A program made the translations under genes and the position numbers. Shown piece by piece: positions 15,710 through 26,052 of a stretch of DNA of 64,000 nucleotides. Position 1 is the first letter of the stretch; the number at the start of each line of letters is the position of its first letter. The notes under the pieces were generated by a model that worked only from the letters and a program-made list of their open reading frames with translations, searched no databases and was not told where the DNA came from. This DNA is from Psychrobacter immobilis (GTDB taxonomy: Bacteria; Pseudomonadota; Gammaproteobacteria; Pseudomonadales; Moraxellaceae): positions 1-64,000 of the forward strand of contig NZ_CAJHAD010000009.1 in assembly GCF_904846285.1 (NCBI RefSeq), written 5' to 3'.

Positions 15710-17209
15710 TTAATCTAAGAGCCCAATATCTCGGCGATCATGAATCGAAAAACGATCGATAAGGGTACGGCTGGCGCTGTTCAGTCCGACCACTTTGACG
15801 TCAATACCTTCGCGTTGCAAGCGCATGACCAGTTTGTCCAAAGTATCAACGGCGCTCACATCCCAAAAATGGGCTTGGCTGACGTCGATTTGTACGCTAT
15901 CCAAAGCTTCTTTGGTATCAAAACTCTGCAAAAACTGCGTCGTTGAAGCAAAGAACACCTGTCCTTGTACATAATAATAGCGCGTATTGCTGCTATCATC
16001 ATATTCGCTAAAAACAGTTAAAAATTGCCCGATTTTATTGGCAAATGCTAAGGCAGATAACAGCACCCCAACGCCGACGCCGTACGCTAGGTTATGCGTA
16101 AAGACGGTGGTCAGAACCGTTGCTAGCATAACGATATTAAAGGACAGCGGATGGGTTTTAAATTCACGAATAGACTGCCAGTTAAAGGTACCGATAGAAA
16201 CCATAATCATCACTGCTACCAGTGCGGCCATCGGTATCAAGCTCACCCAATCACTTAAGAATACCACCATGATGAGCAGCACCACGCCAGCGATGAGCGT
16301 TGATAAACGCGTACGACCGCCGGATTTGACGTTAATCATCGACTGCCCAATCATCGCACAACCTGCCATACCACCAAAGAATCCTGATACCACGTTAGCG
16401 ATACCTTGACCACGGCATTCTTTGTTTTTATCACTTGGCGTATCGGTTAATTCATCGACGATGGTCGCGGTCATCATCGATTCTAATAAACCTACGATGG
16501 CAAGCGCGATGGAATAAGGGGCGATAATCAGTAAGGTATTCAAATTCAGCGGAATATCAGGCAACAAAAACACTGGTAAAGAATCTGGTAAAGCGCCCAT
16601 GCTACCGACGTTACGAATATCAAGATTCATATACATGGCGACCGCGGTCAAGCCAACAATACAAATCAGCGGTGACGGAATCACGCGACCGATTTTAGGA
16701 ATCAGTGGAAACAAGTAGATGATCGCCAACCCAGCTGCGGTCATAATATAAACTGTCATACCGACACGCTCAGTCATCGGATTAAGCTCAGGCAACTGAG
16801 CAGCAAATATTAAAATCGCCAGCGCATTGACAAAACCAATGACCACCGAGCGCGACACAAAGCGCATTAAATTACCAAGCTTTAAGATACCCATGATAAT
16901 TTGGATACCGCCGCACAATAAGGTGGCGGCCAGCAAATATTGCAAACCGTGCTCAGCGACCAAATCAACCATAACCAGTGCCATTGCACCGGTTGCCGCT
17001 GAAATCATACCCGGACGCCCACCGACAAAACTGATCACCACAGCGATACAAAACGATGCATACAAACCGACTTTTGGGTCGACACCAGCGATAATAGAAA
17101 AGGCAATCGCTTCTGGAATCAAGGCCAGTGCGACCACCAAACCTGATAACGTATCACCGCGGATATTGGAAAACCACTCTTCACGCAAACTGCCAAAAAA
17201 AGATGTCAT
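15710..17209 (-). CDS. SulP-family anion transporter with STAS domain (499 aa)
   Basis: An inner-membrane SLC26/SulP transporter. The start of the membrane domain shows the SulP signature ([36 protein letters not shown]), and [28 protein letters not shown] is also characteristic. A C-terminal STAS domain (about 420-495, [22 protein letters not shown]) is present. Substrates in the family are sulfate, bicarbonate or dicarboxylates, and the sequence does not decide which. ATG at 17209 is preferred over a TTG 36 bases upstream because it fits the family N-terminus. Confidence 0.92.
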   Translation of the reverse strand: MTSFFGSLREEWFSNIRGDTLSGLVVALALIPEAIAFSIIAGVDPKVGLYASFCIAVVISFVGGRPGMISAATGAMALVMVDLVAEHGLQYLLAATLLCGGIQIIMGILKLGNLMRFVSRSVVIGFVNALAILIFAAQLPELNPMTERVGMTVYIMTAAGLAIIYLFPLIPKIGRVIPSPLICIVGLTAVAMYMNLDIRNVGSMGALPDSLPVFLLPDIPLNLNTLLIIAPYSIALAIVGLLESMMTATIVDELTDTPSDKNKECRGQGIANVVSGFFGGMAGCAMIGQSMINVKSGGRTRLSTLIAGVVLLIMVVFLSDWVSLIPMAALVAVMIMVSIGTFNWQSIREFKTHPLSFNIVMLATVLTTVFTHNLAYGVGVGVLLSALAFANKIGQFLTVFSEYDDSSNTRYYYVQGQVFFASTTQFLQSFDTKEALDSVQIDVSQAHFWDVSAVDTLDKLVMRLQREGIDVKVVGLNSASRTLIDRFSIHDRRDIGLLD

Positions 17210-17854
17210 AAGTAAACTGCATAGGGTTAGAGGCAAAAAAAACAATCATTTCTAACTCAGCAATAAAGCTTAGCGATAAAATGATTGTATAGAGACCAAC
17301 TATTTATTGACCTTTATAATGGTATCGCAAATGCCATCACCCATAATCACTATGATGACAGTCTTTAAAATGATGAATAAGTGTCCGCGATGGTCTATTG
17401 CGGTAGAAGAAGATAACTAATTTGTCAGACAAAACGCCATAATCTAGGGCAGTGATTGTCTGTCATACCATTATCACCAGACGAATCGTTGCTGAAGGAA
17501 GATGACAATATCCCGATACGTGTGACAACATGCTAAACTAAAATGCTAGATTGCACACTTGGTCAAAATAGCCATTTGCGATAGCAGTTACTATTAAGGC
17601 AGCTATTATAGCACTAGCGACTCAATATAAAAACAGGCGCATAATAACACAAAGCCTCAAAAAACCAGTACCGAAATCCGAGTAATGGCTTTATGATGCT
17701 GTTCATCTAAAACGTCTTATTCAGATTATATAGCACGTATTCATAGAGCTAAGCTTATAGGCAAGTTGTTTATAAAAATTGCTTATAAAAGCTGTTTATT
17801 AAAATCGAGATGCTTGACACAATTTTGTTTGTCCAATAGATAGAAGGAATAGAG
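17210..17854. other. Long gene-free stretch before murD
   Basis: About 640 bases between two divergent genes. Reading frames are short and unconvincing. The promoters of the SulP gene and of murD must lie here. Apart from the murD ribosome binding site at its right end I see no clear signal. Confidence 0.5.
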
Positions 17855-19273
17855 ATGACCGCCAGCACCGCAAAAGAAGCCTTACTTCATAAAGGCAGTG
17901 GTTTACAAGTCGTGGTCGGTTTGGGACAGTCAGGACTGTCGGTGGCGCATTATTTGACCGAGCAAGGCTACCAAGTCGCTGTGACTGATAATCAAGTGAG
18001 CCCGTCTTTAGCAGACCAGTTACCTGCTGCTGTTGAGATTCGTCAATTCGGGGCGATAGATGCGGAGTTATTGCAACAAGCGGCTCGAATTATCATCAGT
18101 CCAGGCATCTCATTGAAGACAGCAGCAGTTGCCGCGGCTAAAGAGGTAAATATTCCAGTTGTCAGCGACATTCAGCTATTTTGTGAAGCATGCCGCGTAC
18201 CTATTATTGCCATTACTGGCTCTAATGCTAAAAGCACCGTCACCACATTGGTTGGACAAATGGCGGCGGATGCAGGGGTGAATGTTGGTGTGGGCGGCAA
18301 TATTGGCGTGCCAGCATTGACTCTGCTGTCTAATAGTGAGATGGAGTTGGCCGTTATCGAGCTATCAAGTTTCCAATTAGAAACCGTGACCAATTTAGGC
18401 GCGCAAGTGGCAACGGTGCTTAATATGTCACCTGACCACTTAGACCGTCATGGCGATATGCTTGATTATCATCAAGCCAAACATCGCATTTTTCAAGGTG
18501 CCAAATCAGTAGTTATCAACCGCGAAGATGCCTTGACGCGCCCGCTAGTGGCGGATAATTTGCCAAGATTGAGCACGGGCATTCACGCCCCTAATAAAGG
18601 TCAATATGGTCTGATTACCGACTCAGAAGGGCAGACATATCTGGCCCGCGGGACAGAGCGTTTGCTATCGGCGGATAAACTGCGCATTAAAGGTCGTCAT
18701 AATTTACTCAATGCGCAAGCAGCTTTGGCATTGGGTGAGCTTGCAGGTTTACCACTTGATAGTATGCTTAACACCTTGCAGGCATTTACAGGGCTTGAGC
18801 ATCGCTGCGAATATGTCGCCACGGTTGATGGAATTGATTATTTTAATGATTCTAAAGGCACTAATATTGGCTCAACCATGGCCGCTGTCGAAGGTTTGGG
18901 GGCGGTATATGCACCTAAAGACGGCAAGCTATTATTAATATTAGGCGGGCAGGGTAAAGGTCAGCAATTTGGCGAATTGACGCCATTCATCAATCAATAT
19001 GTCAGCCAAGTGCTATTTATTGGCGAAGACAGCCAACAGATTGAGCAGCATTTACGCGCAGCAGGCATCCGTGATGATGACGTTTCATTACATCAATGCC
19101 AGACGTTAGAAGGCGCTTTTTCGATGATTAAGCAAGTCACAGAAAGCAGCCTATCGCAAGTACAAGCGGTGCTCTTATCGCCAGCTTGCGCCAGCTTTGA
19201 TCAGTTTAGTGGTTTTGCTGCCCGTGGCGAGCATTTTAGTCAACTGGTTAAGCGATTAGACAAAATTTCTTGA
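17855..19273 (+). CDS. murD: UDP-N-acetylmuramoyl-L-alanine--D-glutamate ligase (472 aa)
   Basis: Cytoplasmic Mur ligase that adds D-Glu to UDP-MurNAc-L-Ala using ATP. The N-terminal Rossmann-like domain has VVVGLGQSGLSVAHYL, the ATP loop is GSNAKSTVTTLVG (about residues 128-140), and NMSPDHLDRHG, YFNDSKGTNIGS and LSPACASFDQFSGFAARGEHF are MurD signatures. Length is slightly above typical because of internal insertions. AAGGA lies before the ATG. ftsW follows after about 480 bases, as in the dcw cluster, but the other dcw genes are absent here. Confidence 0.96.
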   Translation: MTASTAKEALLHKGSGLQVVVGLGQSGLSVAHYLTEQGYQVAVTDNQVSPSLADQLPAAVEIRQFGAIDAELLQQAARIIISPGISLKTAAVAAAKEVNIPVVSDIQLFCEACRVPIIAITGSNAKSTVTTLVGQMAADAGVNVGVGGNIGVPALTLLSNSEMELAVIELSSFQLETVTNLGAQVATVLNMSPDHLDRHGDMLDYHQAKHRIFQGAKSVVINREDALTRPLVADNLPRLSTGIHAPNKGQYGLITDSEGQTYLARGTERLLSADKLRIKGRHNLLNAQAALALGELAGLPLDSMLNTLQAFTGLEHRCEYVATVDGIDYFNDSKGTNIGSTMAAVEGLGAVYAPKDGKLLLILGGQGKGQQFGELTPFINQYVSQVLFIGEDSQQIEQHLRAAGIRDDDVSLHQCQTLEGAFSMIKQVTESSLSQVQAVLLSPACASFDQFSGFAARGEHFSQLVKRLDKIS

Positions 19274-19750
19274 AGCAGTGTTTCTTGAATACGTAACTCT
19301 TAAAGCACTGTTTCACAATGCAGTGTTTTTTAAATAATGCTCCACAAGATAGTGTGTCATCAGATAGTTGGTCGTGAGAGAACTTGTTATAAAAGAGCTT
19401 GTCGCTAGATAGTATGACCATCAGCTTTTATACTGTTTCGTGTAGTGTGGTAAAAATGGCAGGCGTTTTTTGATAAATGATTGTTTTGCTTATAAATTGC
19501 TGCTACTGTCAAATATGAACAGTGAGGCTTGCGAAAACCAAATGACGGATCAAGTGACGAACTAAGCAGCAACCCGAAATATTCTGCCATGTCAGTCCTT
19601 AACATTGACGTTATAAACCGCTAACAAGTCGTGGTTTGTTACCTGCTAGCGGTTTGCTATTATCTTGTTAGATAAAATCTATTTCATATTTTTTAAACGG
19701 TGGCGTTTTATAAACGCCGTGTTTTTTTGTTTGCTAGTGTATATAAAATT
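19274..19750. other. Gene-free stretch between murD and ftsW
   Basis: The left part has degenerate repeats (CAGTGTTTC at about 19277, CACTGTTTC at about 19304, CAGTGTTTT at about 19320). An inverted repeat AAACCGCTA (19615-19623) / TAGCGGTTT (19647-19655) with a 23-base loop follows. No gene is convincing. Confidence 0.5.
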
Positions 19751-20947
19751 ATGGCGCTCTCTTCTATTTTTCGTTCGACCCCTCAATCGCCACGAGCCAC
19801 GGGTTCAGATGGCGTTCTGTCCATGCCATCAGCGCGCGCAACTTTATTATCGAGCGTCGGCTGTATGCTGGTGCTTAGCTTATTGATGGTGGCTTCCGCT
19901 TCTATTCCTTTTGCCCTTAGTCGCGGCATGAGCGAACTGCATTTCTTTTATAATCAGCTTTTGTATATGGCTATCGGTCTGTTTATTGCCGGTATATCTT
20001 ACAAAGTAGTATCTCTAAAAAGACTTTATAGAACTGAAACCCAGTTTATGCTGTTAGCGATTACCGGGCTCTTGTTATTTGCTACTTTGTTTAGTACGCC
20101 CATCAACGGCTCGAAGCGTTGGCTAAGTCTAGGCGGCTTTAACTTTCAGGTCGCAGAACTCGCCAAATTGGTAATGATTATATTTGTCTCAGACTTTGTG
20201 GTACGGCGCTCATTTGAGGTGCGTAATGGCTGGGATGGCTTTTTACGCATTGCGATAGTGGTCGGACTAATCACTGTTCTATTATTAGCACAGCCAGATT
20301 TTGGCTCGTTTGTGGTTATTATCGGCACAGTTTTTGCGATATTTTATATTGCAGGCGCGCCTTATAAGCAGTTTATCGCGCTCGGCGCCGTCGCCGTTGG
20401 CGGAGCCGTATTAATGGTGGCGACCGTCCAGTATCGACTTGTACGGGTGATGTCATTTTTGGATCCCTTTGACGATGTGCAAGACACTGATTATCAGTTG
20501 GCACGTAGCTTAATCGCCTTTGGTCGTGGGCAATTTACCGGTGTTGGTTATGGTGAAAGCGTACAAAAACTGTCGCATTTACCAGAGGCACATACGGATT
20601 TCCTATTAGCGATTACGGGTGAAGAGTTGGGCTTTGTTGGGGTCACGATGATCTTGATACTTGAGGCGCTCATTATCGGTAGCGCGATGCGCATCAGTTA
20701 TAATGCGCTTAAACGTCGCCAGATGCGTATGAGCTATACCGCTTTTGGTATCGCGGTGGTGTTTATTGCACAGACGATTATTAATGCGGCGATGAATATG
20801 GGCGCAATTCCAACCAAAGGTTTGACCATGCCATTTTTTAGTTATGGCGGCTCATCGATGTTGATTAGCTTGGTGATGGTGGCGGTGCTACTAAAGATTT
20901 ATAAAGAAAGCCCTGAGATTGAGAAAAGCCAGTGTCGTTATTATTAA
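19751..20947 (+). CDS. ftsW: Peptidoglycan glycosyltransferase / division protein FtsW (398 aa)
   Basis: A SEDS-family inner-membrane protein with about ten membrane segments that polymerises septal peptidoglycan with FtsI. Landmarks are GSKRWLSLGGFNFQVAELAKL, LLLAQPDFGSFVVI, DDVQDTDYQLARSLIAFGRGQFTGVGYGESVQKLSHLPEAHTDFL split over the central loop, and TKGLTMPFFSYGGSSML. ATG 19751 is used; a GTG at 19700 would add 17 residues, and neither has a strong ribosome binding site. Downstream position from murD supports FtsW rather than RodA. Confidence 0.93.
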   Translation: MALSSIFRSTPQSPRATGSDGVLSMPSARATLLSSVGCMLVLSLLMVASASIPFALSRGMSELHFFYNQLLYMAIGLFIAGISYKVVSLKRLYRTETQFMLLAITGLLLFATLFSTPINGSKRWLSLGGFNFQVAELAKLVMIIFVSDFVVRRSFEVRNGWDGFLRIAIVVGLITVLLLAQPDFGSFVVIIGTVFAIFYIAGAPYKQFIALGAVAVGGAVLMVATVQYRLVRVMSFLDPFDDVQDTDYQLARSLIAFGRGQFTGVGYGESVQKLSHLPEAHTDFLLAITGEELGFVGVTMILILEALIIGSAMRISYNALKRRQMRMSYTAFGIAVVFIAQTIINAAMNMGAIPTKGLTMPFFSYGGSSMLISLVMVAVLLKIYKESPEIEKSQCRYY

Positions 20948-21016
20948 GTCATTTAATGATAAAGTGATAAATACTTTTAGATTGTTTAATATATTCTCAT
21001 TCTAATCATTAATTAT

Positions 21017-21046
21017 AAAAAAGCGTCGCTAATAGCGGCGTTTTTT
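21017..21046. terminator. Bidirectional intrinsic terminator between ftsW and gluQ
   Basis: AAAAAAGCGTCGCT-aat-AGCGGCGTTTTTT forms a stem with one mismatch, A-run on one side and T-run on the other. It serves both convergent genes. Confidence 0.9.
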
Positions 21047-21070
21047 CTATTAGGGCTTAGGACTATGTTA

Positions 21071-22042
21071 TTAAATGCTCGGCATATTTAAAGACTGCAT
21101 ATTTTGTAGCGGCAAATTATCCCATTGTGCAATCGCTTGCTTCAGCATATTTGTTGGGGTATCGCTATCAACGGCAGGCTGCTGCAATAGCTGTAAAGCA
21201 TGGTTAATTAGCTTGCTTGGGTCGCGAGTATCAATCGGCTGGGCAAGGTTTTGTTTCGACAGCTTTTGACCGTCAGGACTGCATATCAGCGGCAAATGAT
21301 ACCAATGATCGATAGCCGGCAAGCGTGCAGCATGCATAATGCTGATTTGGGCGGTGGTCATCGGTAAAATATCTAAACCGCGCATGATATGCGTGACACC
21401 TTGCAAACCATCGTCAAGACTTGCGGCTAAAATATAATTAATCATGCCATCTTGGCGACGTACCACCATATCTCCCAAGGTTTGCTGCGGATTATCCCAT
21501 TGCACGCCTTGAATACCATCTTTAAAGCCCATACGATAATTTGGCAACTGTATCCGTAGCTTATTTTGCGCTTTATCAAAACCTGCATCTAGACAGCAGC
21601 GCGGATAGCGTTGTCTGTTTAAAAGTTTTTGGTTTGCCTGCTGCGGGTCAATACTTTCTCCTATCGCTTTTCGCTCCCAATAACGCTCAAGACTTTTGCG
21701 TGAGCACTGACAGCCGTAAGTCAGCGGATAGAGACTTGAAGATAAGTAATCATTATAAATATCAATGCGTTCAGATTGGTAAATGACATCGCCATCCCAG
21801 TGTAGCCCGAGCACCTCCAAATCAATCAAAATCTGCTCAGTAAACTGGCTATCGCAGCGTTCAGTATCAGTGTCTTCGATACGTAAGAGCCACTTGCCAC
21901 CGATAGATTTGATATGACAAAAGCTGGCAAGTGCCGTCGTTAATGAACCCAGATGCAGCTCACCAGTGGGTGACGGGGCAAAACGCCCGATAGGCTGTGA
22001 TGACGATGCGGCTGCGGCTGGAGTTGAAATTTGAATTGGCAT
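21071..22042 (-). CDS. gluQ: Glutamyl-Q tRNA(Asp) synthetase (323 aa)
   Basis: A truncated GluRS paralogue that attaches glutamate to queuosine-34 of tRNA-Asp. It has [15 protein letters not shown] with the HIGH-like motif, [10 protein letters not shown], the zinc-ligand Cys pair GCQCSR with a later Cys, and [13 protein letters not shown] in place of KMSKS. It lacks the anticodon-binding domain of GluRS. ATG 22042 places the motif near the N-terminus; the frame is open for 29 more codons upstream, but that stretch is hydrophobic and atypical. dksA lies upstream in the same direction, as in many gammaproteobacteria. Confidence 0.93.
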   Translation of the reverse strand: MPIQISTPAAAASSSQPIGRFAPSPTGELHLGSLTTALASFCHIKSIGGKWLLRIEDTDTERCDSQFTEQILIDLEVLGLHWDGDVIYQSERIDIYNDYLSSSLYPLTYGCQCSRKSLERYWERKAIGESIDPQQANQKLLNRQRYPRCCLDAGFDKAQNKLRIQLPNYRMGFKDGIQGVQWDNPQQTLGDMVVRRQDGMINYILAASLDDGLQGVTHIMRGLDILPMTTAQISIMHAARLPAIDHWYHLPLICSPDGQKLSKQNLAQPIDTRDPSKLINHALQLLQQPAVDSDTPTNMLKQAIAQWDNLPLQNMQSLNMPSI

Positions 22043-22242
22043 AGGAGTATGGATGGTTTTCAAAGTAGGCAGTATCAGTAGAATAAAAACATAGAATAAT
22101 AAATATAGCGCCAAAAAGATATTTAGCAAATATGCCTATTTTGTTGGTGGCGTGTCAATAAGCATCAAGTTCATCTATAACTGGCAACGTATAAAACGCA
22201 GGAAAATAAAAAACAAGAAGATAAAACAACAACATAAAACGC

Positions 22243-22274
22243 AACGAGCGACCAATAAATGGTCGCTCGTTTTT
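22243..22274. terminator. Terminator-like hairpin between dksA and gluQ
   Basis: AACGAGCGACCA-ataaa-TGGTCGCTCGTT is a perfect 12-base stem. T-richness is better on the plus strand, but the minus strand also runs into GTTTT. It probably reduces read-through from dksA into gluQ. Confidence 0.75.
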
Positions 22275-22323
22275 ATATTAGGGTATTAATGACTGTTAAA
22301 CTAGCTGGATTTAAGCAGCTTAT

Positions 22324-22737
22324 TTAAGCACCTTGGTTTTGACGCTCTTTAATCTCAGATAAAGTCTTGCAGTCAATGCACTGAGTTGCTGTTGGACGGG
22401 CTTCGAGGCGACGCAGACCAATCTCTACGCCACAAGTTTCACAAAAACCGTAATCATCGTTTTCAATTTCGGCGAGAGATTTATCGATTTTGCGAATCAG
22501 CTTACGTTCACGGTCACGCGTACGCAAGGTCAAAGCAAACTCTTCTTCTTGCGTGGCGCTAGACTCATCTTGAATATAAGTCTTGGTACGATCCGCTTCG
22601 CCAATCAGTTGGTGCTTCCAATCTAATAACATTGCCTTAAAATGCGCCAATTGCTCATCAGACATATACTCTTCGTCTTTGGCAGGTTCATAAGGGGTGA
22701 ACTTTACATCACTCGGATTCGTGGTCAGGGTGCTCAT
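22324..22737 (-). CDS. dksA: RNA polymerase-binding transcription factor DksA (137 aa)
   Basis: It binds the RNA polymerase secondary channel and with ppGpp controls rRNA and amino acid promoters. The coiled-coil region (about 28-100) and the C-terminal zinc finger FCETCGVEIGLRRLEARP, ending with CIDC, are complete. RKLIRKIDKSLAEIENDDYG leads into the finger. AGGA precedes the ATG. Confidence 0.96.
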   Translation of the reverse strand: MSTLTTNPSDVKFTPYEPAKDEEYMSDEQLAHFKAMLLDWKHQLIGEADRTKTYIQDESSATQEEEFALTLRTRDRERKLIRKIDKSLAEIENDDYGFCETCGVEIGLRRLEARPTATQCIDCKTLSEIKERQNQGA

Positions 22738-23146
22738 ATGGGTATCCTACTTTTTCAAATTAATTCAATAAAACGACATATCAAAAGACAAGACGTTATA
22801 AATTTATCAAACGCTATAAATTGTCTCTTTATAAAACGTTTTACCACTTAGTAACACAAGTAACACAGCTGATCTAATAATACGGTTATCTCGATAGGAC
22901 GCGGGCGACCTATCAATGGTCAGGTATATTGTCATGAATTTATTTATTTAAATGCTTACGGTTAAATAAATAGACAAATCCCTGACTGTGAAAACTTAGC
23001 TTGTGGTCAAGTTAGCCATCCTAGCTATTATAATTTTGTCTAAATAAAGCTTAGACCATGCTTATTTTTCTTACATTGTCTAACAGTATAAGATACAGGC
23101 TCTGGCGATATTATTCTAGCCAAATTTTAGCCAATAAAACTGGTCG
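22738..23146. other. Gene-free stretch upstream of dksA, with inverted repeat
   Basis: About 400 bases without a convincing gene. The notable structure is the near-palindrome at 22893-22914. The dksA promoter must lie here. Confidence 0.5.
22893..22914. promoter_or_regulatory. 22-base near-palindrome upstream of dksA
   Basis: GATAGGACGC-gg-GCGACCTATC pairs at nine of ten positions per arm. It lies about 155 bases upstream of dksA. It could be an operator or a GC-rich hairpin. Confidence 0.5.
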
Positions 23147-23986
23147 TCAAGTATCTAGTCTTTCGACCCAGCTTGCAACCTCTCCATTGTTGGCTAATTG
23201 CAACCAACGATATCCGGGTAGGGCATTTTTATCATAAGCAAAATCATCTTCAAAAGGTTGAAACTGATAGCAAGTAGACGGCGTGCTATACACCGTCACT
23301 CCTTGGCGCTGACGGACTTGCTCTTGATGGGTATGCCCGCTGATAATAACTTGCAGATGCTCAAATGCCGCCATCCGTTGCCAAAAAGTATCGGCATTTT
23401 TTACCATATGCTGATCGATCCAGTCAGAGTCGACCGGTATCACGTGATGGTGTAAGGCGATGAGCGCAGGCTTCGTGCAAGTCTCTAGCTGCTGACATAG
23501 CCAATCAATGTCGGTCGTCGTCACCTCTCCTGCTACCTTGCCAGTGATGGACGAGTCTAATAACAGCAGCTGCCAATGCTCCGTCTCAATCATATGTCGG
23601 CTTAGCAGGCGCTCATCGGTAGGTCTGGCAATCAGTTCACGCTGAAAAAATGGCAGCTCACTGTCATTTTCATCGGTGACATCATGGTTGCCTGCGATAC
23701 AAGCGAAAGGAATCCCTGTCGCTTGCAACACCTTAAAGATATGGTCATAAATCTCAGTTTGTACTTTATTCACCAAATCGCCTGTGACAATGATTAAGTC
23801 ACAGCGACGATCTTCGCTTAACGCTTGTTTGATAATTGCCTCAAAGCTGTACTGGCAAATCGCCACTTCACTACTGGTTTCGTCAACCGCCGCAGGCACG
23901 TGGGATGATAAGTGCAAATCAGTGATTTGCAGAATATTTACCTGTCCGTCTGGCGTGCTGATGGCGCTGGCAGGATAGCTAAGCAT
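23147..23986 (-). CDS. cpdA: CpdA-like 3',5'-cyclic-nucleotide phosphodiesterase (279 aa)
   Basis: A calcineurin-like metallophosphoesterase of the CpdA class that hydrolyses cAMP. Metal ligands are visible in QITDLHL, VTGDLVN, IAGNHDVTDE, ALHHHVIPVDS and ISGHTHQE, all in the expected order. ATG 23986 has AAGGGA upstream; a TTG eight codons earlier is less likely. It lies 240 bases downstream of znuB. The cAMP specificity is a family-level inference. Confidence 0.88.
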   Translation of the reverse strand: MLSYPASAISTPDGQVNILQITDLHLSSHVPAAVDETSSEVAICQYSFEAIIKQALSEDRRCDLIIVTGDLVNKVQTEIYDHIFKVLQATGIPFACIAGNHDVTDENDSELPFFQRELIARPTDERLLSRHMIETEHWQLLLLDSSITGKVAGEVTTTDIDWLCQQLETCTKPALIALHHHVIPVDSDWIDQHMVKNADTFWQRMAAFEHLQVIISGHTHQEQVRQRQGVTVYSTPSTCYQFQPFEDDFAYDKNALPGYRWLQLANNGEVASWVERLDT

Positions 23987-24229
23987 TGGATTTAGTCCCT
24001 TATCAATCAAAATCGCGTTAAATCAAAACACCGTAGAAAGCATTTATTTTATTATAAAAGTCGTTAACTATATTCTTGATAATATTAGAGAAAGTTTATA
24101 ACATTATGACGAGTAAAGCTCTAGCAATATTGATGAAATAAAGTTCGATAAAGGCGAAGTAAATAGCTTCCTTACGACGATGATAATAATTGCTGCGACC
24201 GCCGTAAGCGCTGCCGGATATTTGGATAT

Positions 24230-25075
24230 TTAATGGCGTGGCGACCAGAATTTTGCCATCAGAGATTTTGTACCTGATTTTATGCCTATTAGCTTTGAGA
24301 TAATCAGCGCAATAAAAAATAAAATAGCGAGGACTAAAACAATAGCAAGTCCGGTCTGGATATCAAACCAGATACTGCCCCAGACGCCAAGCGTGACGCC
24401 AAGCTGGGCGATAATCAAAGCGATAATAACCATTTGTTTTGGCGATGCTGACCAGAGACGGGCGGTCAGAGCGGGCAATACCAATAAACCACTGATTAAT
24501 AAGCTACCAACCGCTTGCAAGGCAATGGCACAAAACCCCGCCAATACGCCCATAAAAAACAGCCGCTGGCGAGTCGGATTGATACCTTGAATCCGTGCCA
24601 AAGCCTCATGAGTAGCCAGTTTGATTTGCGCCGGCCATATATAAATAAGTAACCCCAATCCCACCAAAACACTGGTCGCAATCAACGGTAAATCTGCCCA
24701 ATCAAGCTCGAGCAAATTGCCAAATAAGAAACCTAAAACATTGGCTTGCTGGTCGGTCAGCTGGGTTAACGTTAATAACCCTAAGCACAGTAGCGACACG
24801 GCAACCACGGCCAGCACCGCATCGACGGGCAAACGCTCATCATCAATTAACACCAGTCCTAGCACCACCATCACACTGACAATGCCAATACCAATACCCA
24901 TGGGTAATTGCCATAATACTGCCAACGCTACCCCTAACAATGTCCCATGCGCCAGTGCATCGGCAAAAAATGCCATGCGCCGCCATAATACCAAGCAACC
25001 TAAAGGCGCAGAAAGTAAGGCTAAAATACTGCCAGCAATCCAGGCAGGGGCAATGATGGCTAACCAAGCGGTCAT
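24230..25075 (-). CDS. znuB: Zinc ABC transporter permease (281 aa)
   Basis: An ABC-3 family permease with about eight membrane segments. APLGCLVLWRRMAFFADALAH and GTLLGVALAV hold the coupling signature, and later AVGSLLISGLLVLPALTARL is typical. It partners ZnuC and the periplasmic ZnuA to import zinc. It follows znuC by 69 bases, and zur lies upstream, consistent with a zur-znuC-znuB operon. Confidence 0.95.
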   Translation of the reverse strand: MTAWLAIIAPAWIAGSILALLSAPLGCLVLWRRMAFFADALAHGTLLGVALAVLWQLPMGIGIGIVSVMVVLGLVLIDDERLPVDAVLAVVAVSLLCLGLLTLTQLTDQQANVLGFLFGNLLELDWADLPLIATSVLVGLGLLIYIWPAQIKLATHEALARIQGINPTRQRLFFMGVLAGFCAIALQAVGSLLISGLLVLPALTARLWSASPKQMVIIALIIAQLGVTLGVWGSIWFDIQTGLAIVLVLAILFFIALIISKLIGIKSGTKSLMAKFWSPRH

Positions 25076-25144
25076 AATAGATATCCGTAACGTTTTTATA
25101 AAAAGGAATAAGGCGGTTGTTGCCTGAATAAGCTTGGTTGTTAA

Positions 25145-25942
25145 TTATATCTCGCTTGGGGCATGATGCTCGCAGGCGTGCGGCTGATGGACATACGGCT
25201 GCTCATAATGATGTCCAAAGAGCTTTTGAAATTCTGAACTAATAGCAAGCTCGCTTGGTTGTCCCTCACAGCAGATATGCTTATTAAGACAAATGACACG
25301 CCTGCTACCTTTCATCACCCAATGCAAATCATGCGAAACGACTAACATGGCGCAGCGTAAAAACTCCGGCAGCTCATCAATAAACTGATACAGCCAAACT
25401 TCCGTATCAGGGTCAAGCCCTTGCATTGGCTCATCTAAAATTAATAAATTGGGTTTGTCTAGCAAGGCGCGCGCCAGCAATACGCGCTGGGTTTCACCGC
25501 CTGATAGGTGCAGCATTTGCCGTGATAGCAGATGCGTTAAGGATAATTTTTCAAATATAAATTGACGCTGCTCAGCGGTTAAGCGCTTTTTATCTGCTTG
25601 GGCCAATAAATCGCACACGCGTAACGGTAAAATAGGCGCGACCGTAAAGCGCTGCGGCACATAACCGAGCTGTAACTTTTGGTGCGGTGTTATCTGTCCA
25701 TTCGTTGGCTCTATTAAGCCCAAAACCAGCTTAACCAAGGTTGATTTACCCGCGCCATTAGGACCGATAAGGCTGACCGTTTCATTGACTGCAATATCAA
25801 TGTTGATATGCGAGAGGATGCGTTGCTGCCCGATATGGTAGCTGATATCGCTTAAGCTCAGCAGTTTGGTGGCATTATTCATCGTCTTATCACTCATATT
25901 AATGGCAGAGGATGGCTTGGTTGGGGAAGTCGCTAGGCTCAT
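25145..25942 (-). CDS. znuC: Zinc ABC transporter ATPase (265 aa)
   Basis: ABC ATPase with Walker A GPNGAGKST, Q-loop YVPQRF, signature LSGGETQRV, Walker B LLILDEP and switch His in VVSHDLHWV. The C-terminal tail is rich in His and Cys (HHYEQPYVHQPHACEHHAPS), suggesting zinc sensing or binding as in other ZnuC proteins. The N-terminus has alternative ATGs at about codons 16 and 21, and none has an outstanding ribosome binding site. It lies between zur and znuB in the same direction. Confidence 0.95.
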   Translation of the reverse strand: MSLATSPTKPSSAINMSDKTMNNATKLLSLSDISYHIGQQRILSHINIDIAVNETVSLIGPNGAGKSTLVKLVLGLIEPTNGQITPHQKLQLGYVPQRFTVAPILPLRVCDLLAQADKKRLTAEQRQFIFEKLSLTHLLSRQMLHLSGGETQRVLLARALLDKPNLLILDEPMQGLDPDTEVWLYQFIDELPEFLRCAMLVVSHDLHWVMKGSRRVICLNKHICCEGQPSELAISSEFQKLFGHHYEQPYVHQPHACEHHAPSEI

Positions 25943-26052
25943 AGGGCAGTACTGATATGTTGGTGATAAGTGAGTAATGGAACCACAATAATTAGGATAA
26001 AAGCATCGCTAAGGGCAAAAGCGTCAACCTAAAATATTGCCCATCAACTATT

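Noticed and set aside
16827..17255. Plus-strand frame antisense to the SulP gene
   Set aside because: Shadow of a strongly coding membrane gene; low-complexity Lys/Thr/Pro composition.
19405..19605. Minus-strand 66-codon frame in the murD-ftsW gap
   Set aside because: No ribosome binding site, no recognisable features; likely chance.
24090..24115. TATAACATTAT near the cpdA start as a second Zur site
   Set aside because: Only one half matches; the other arm is not complementary.
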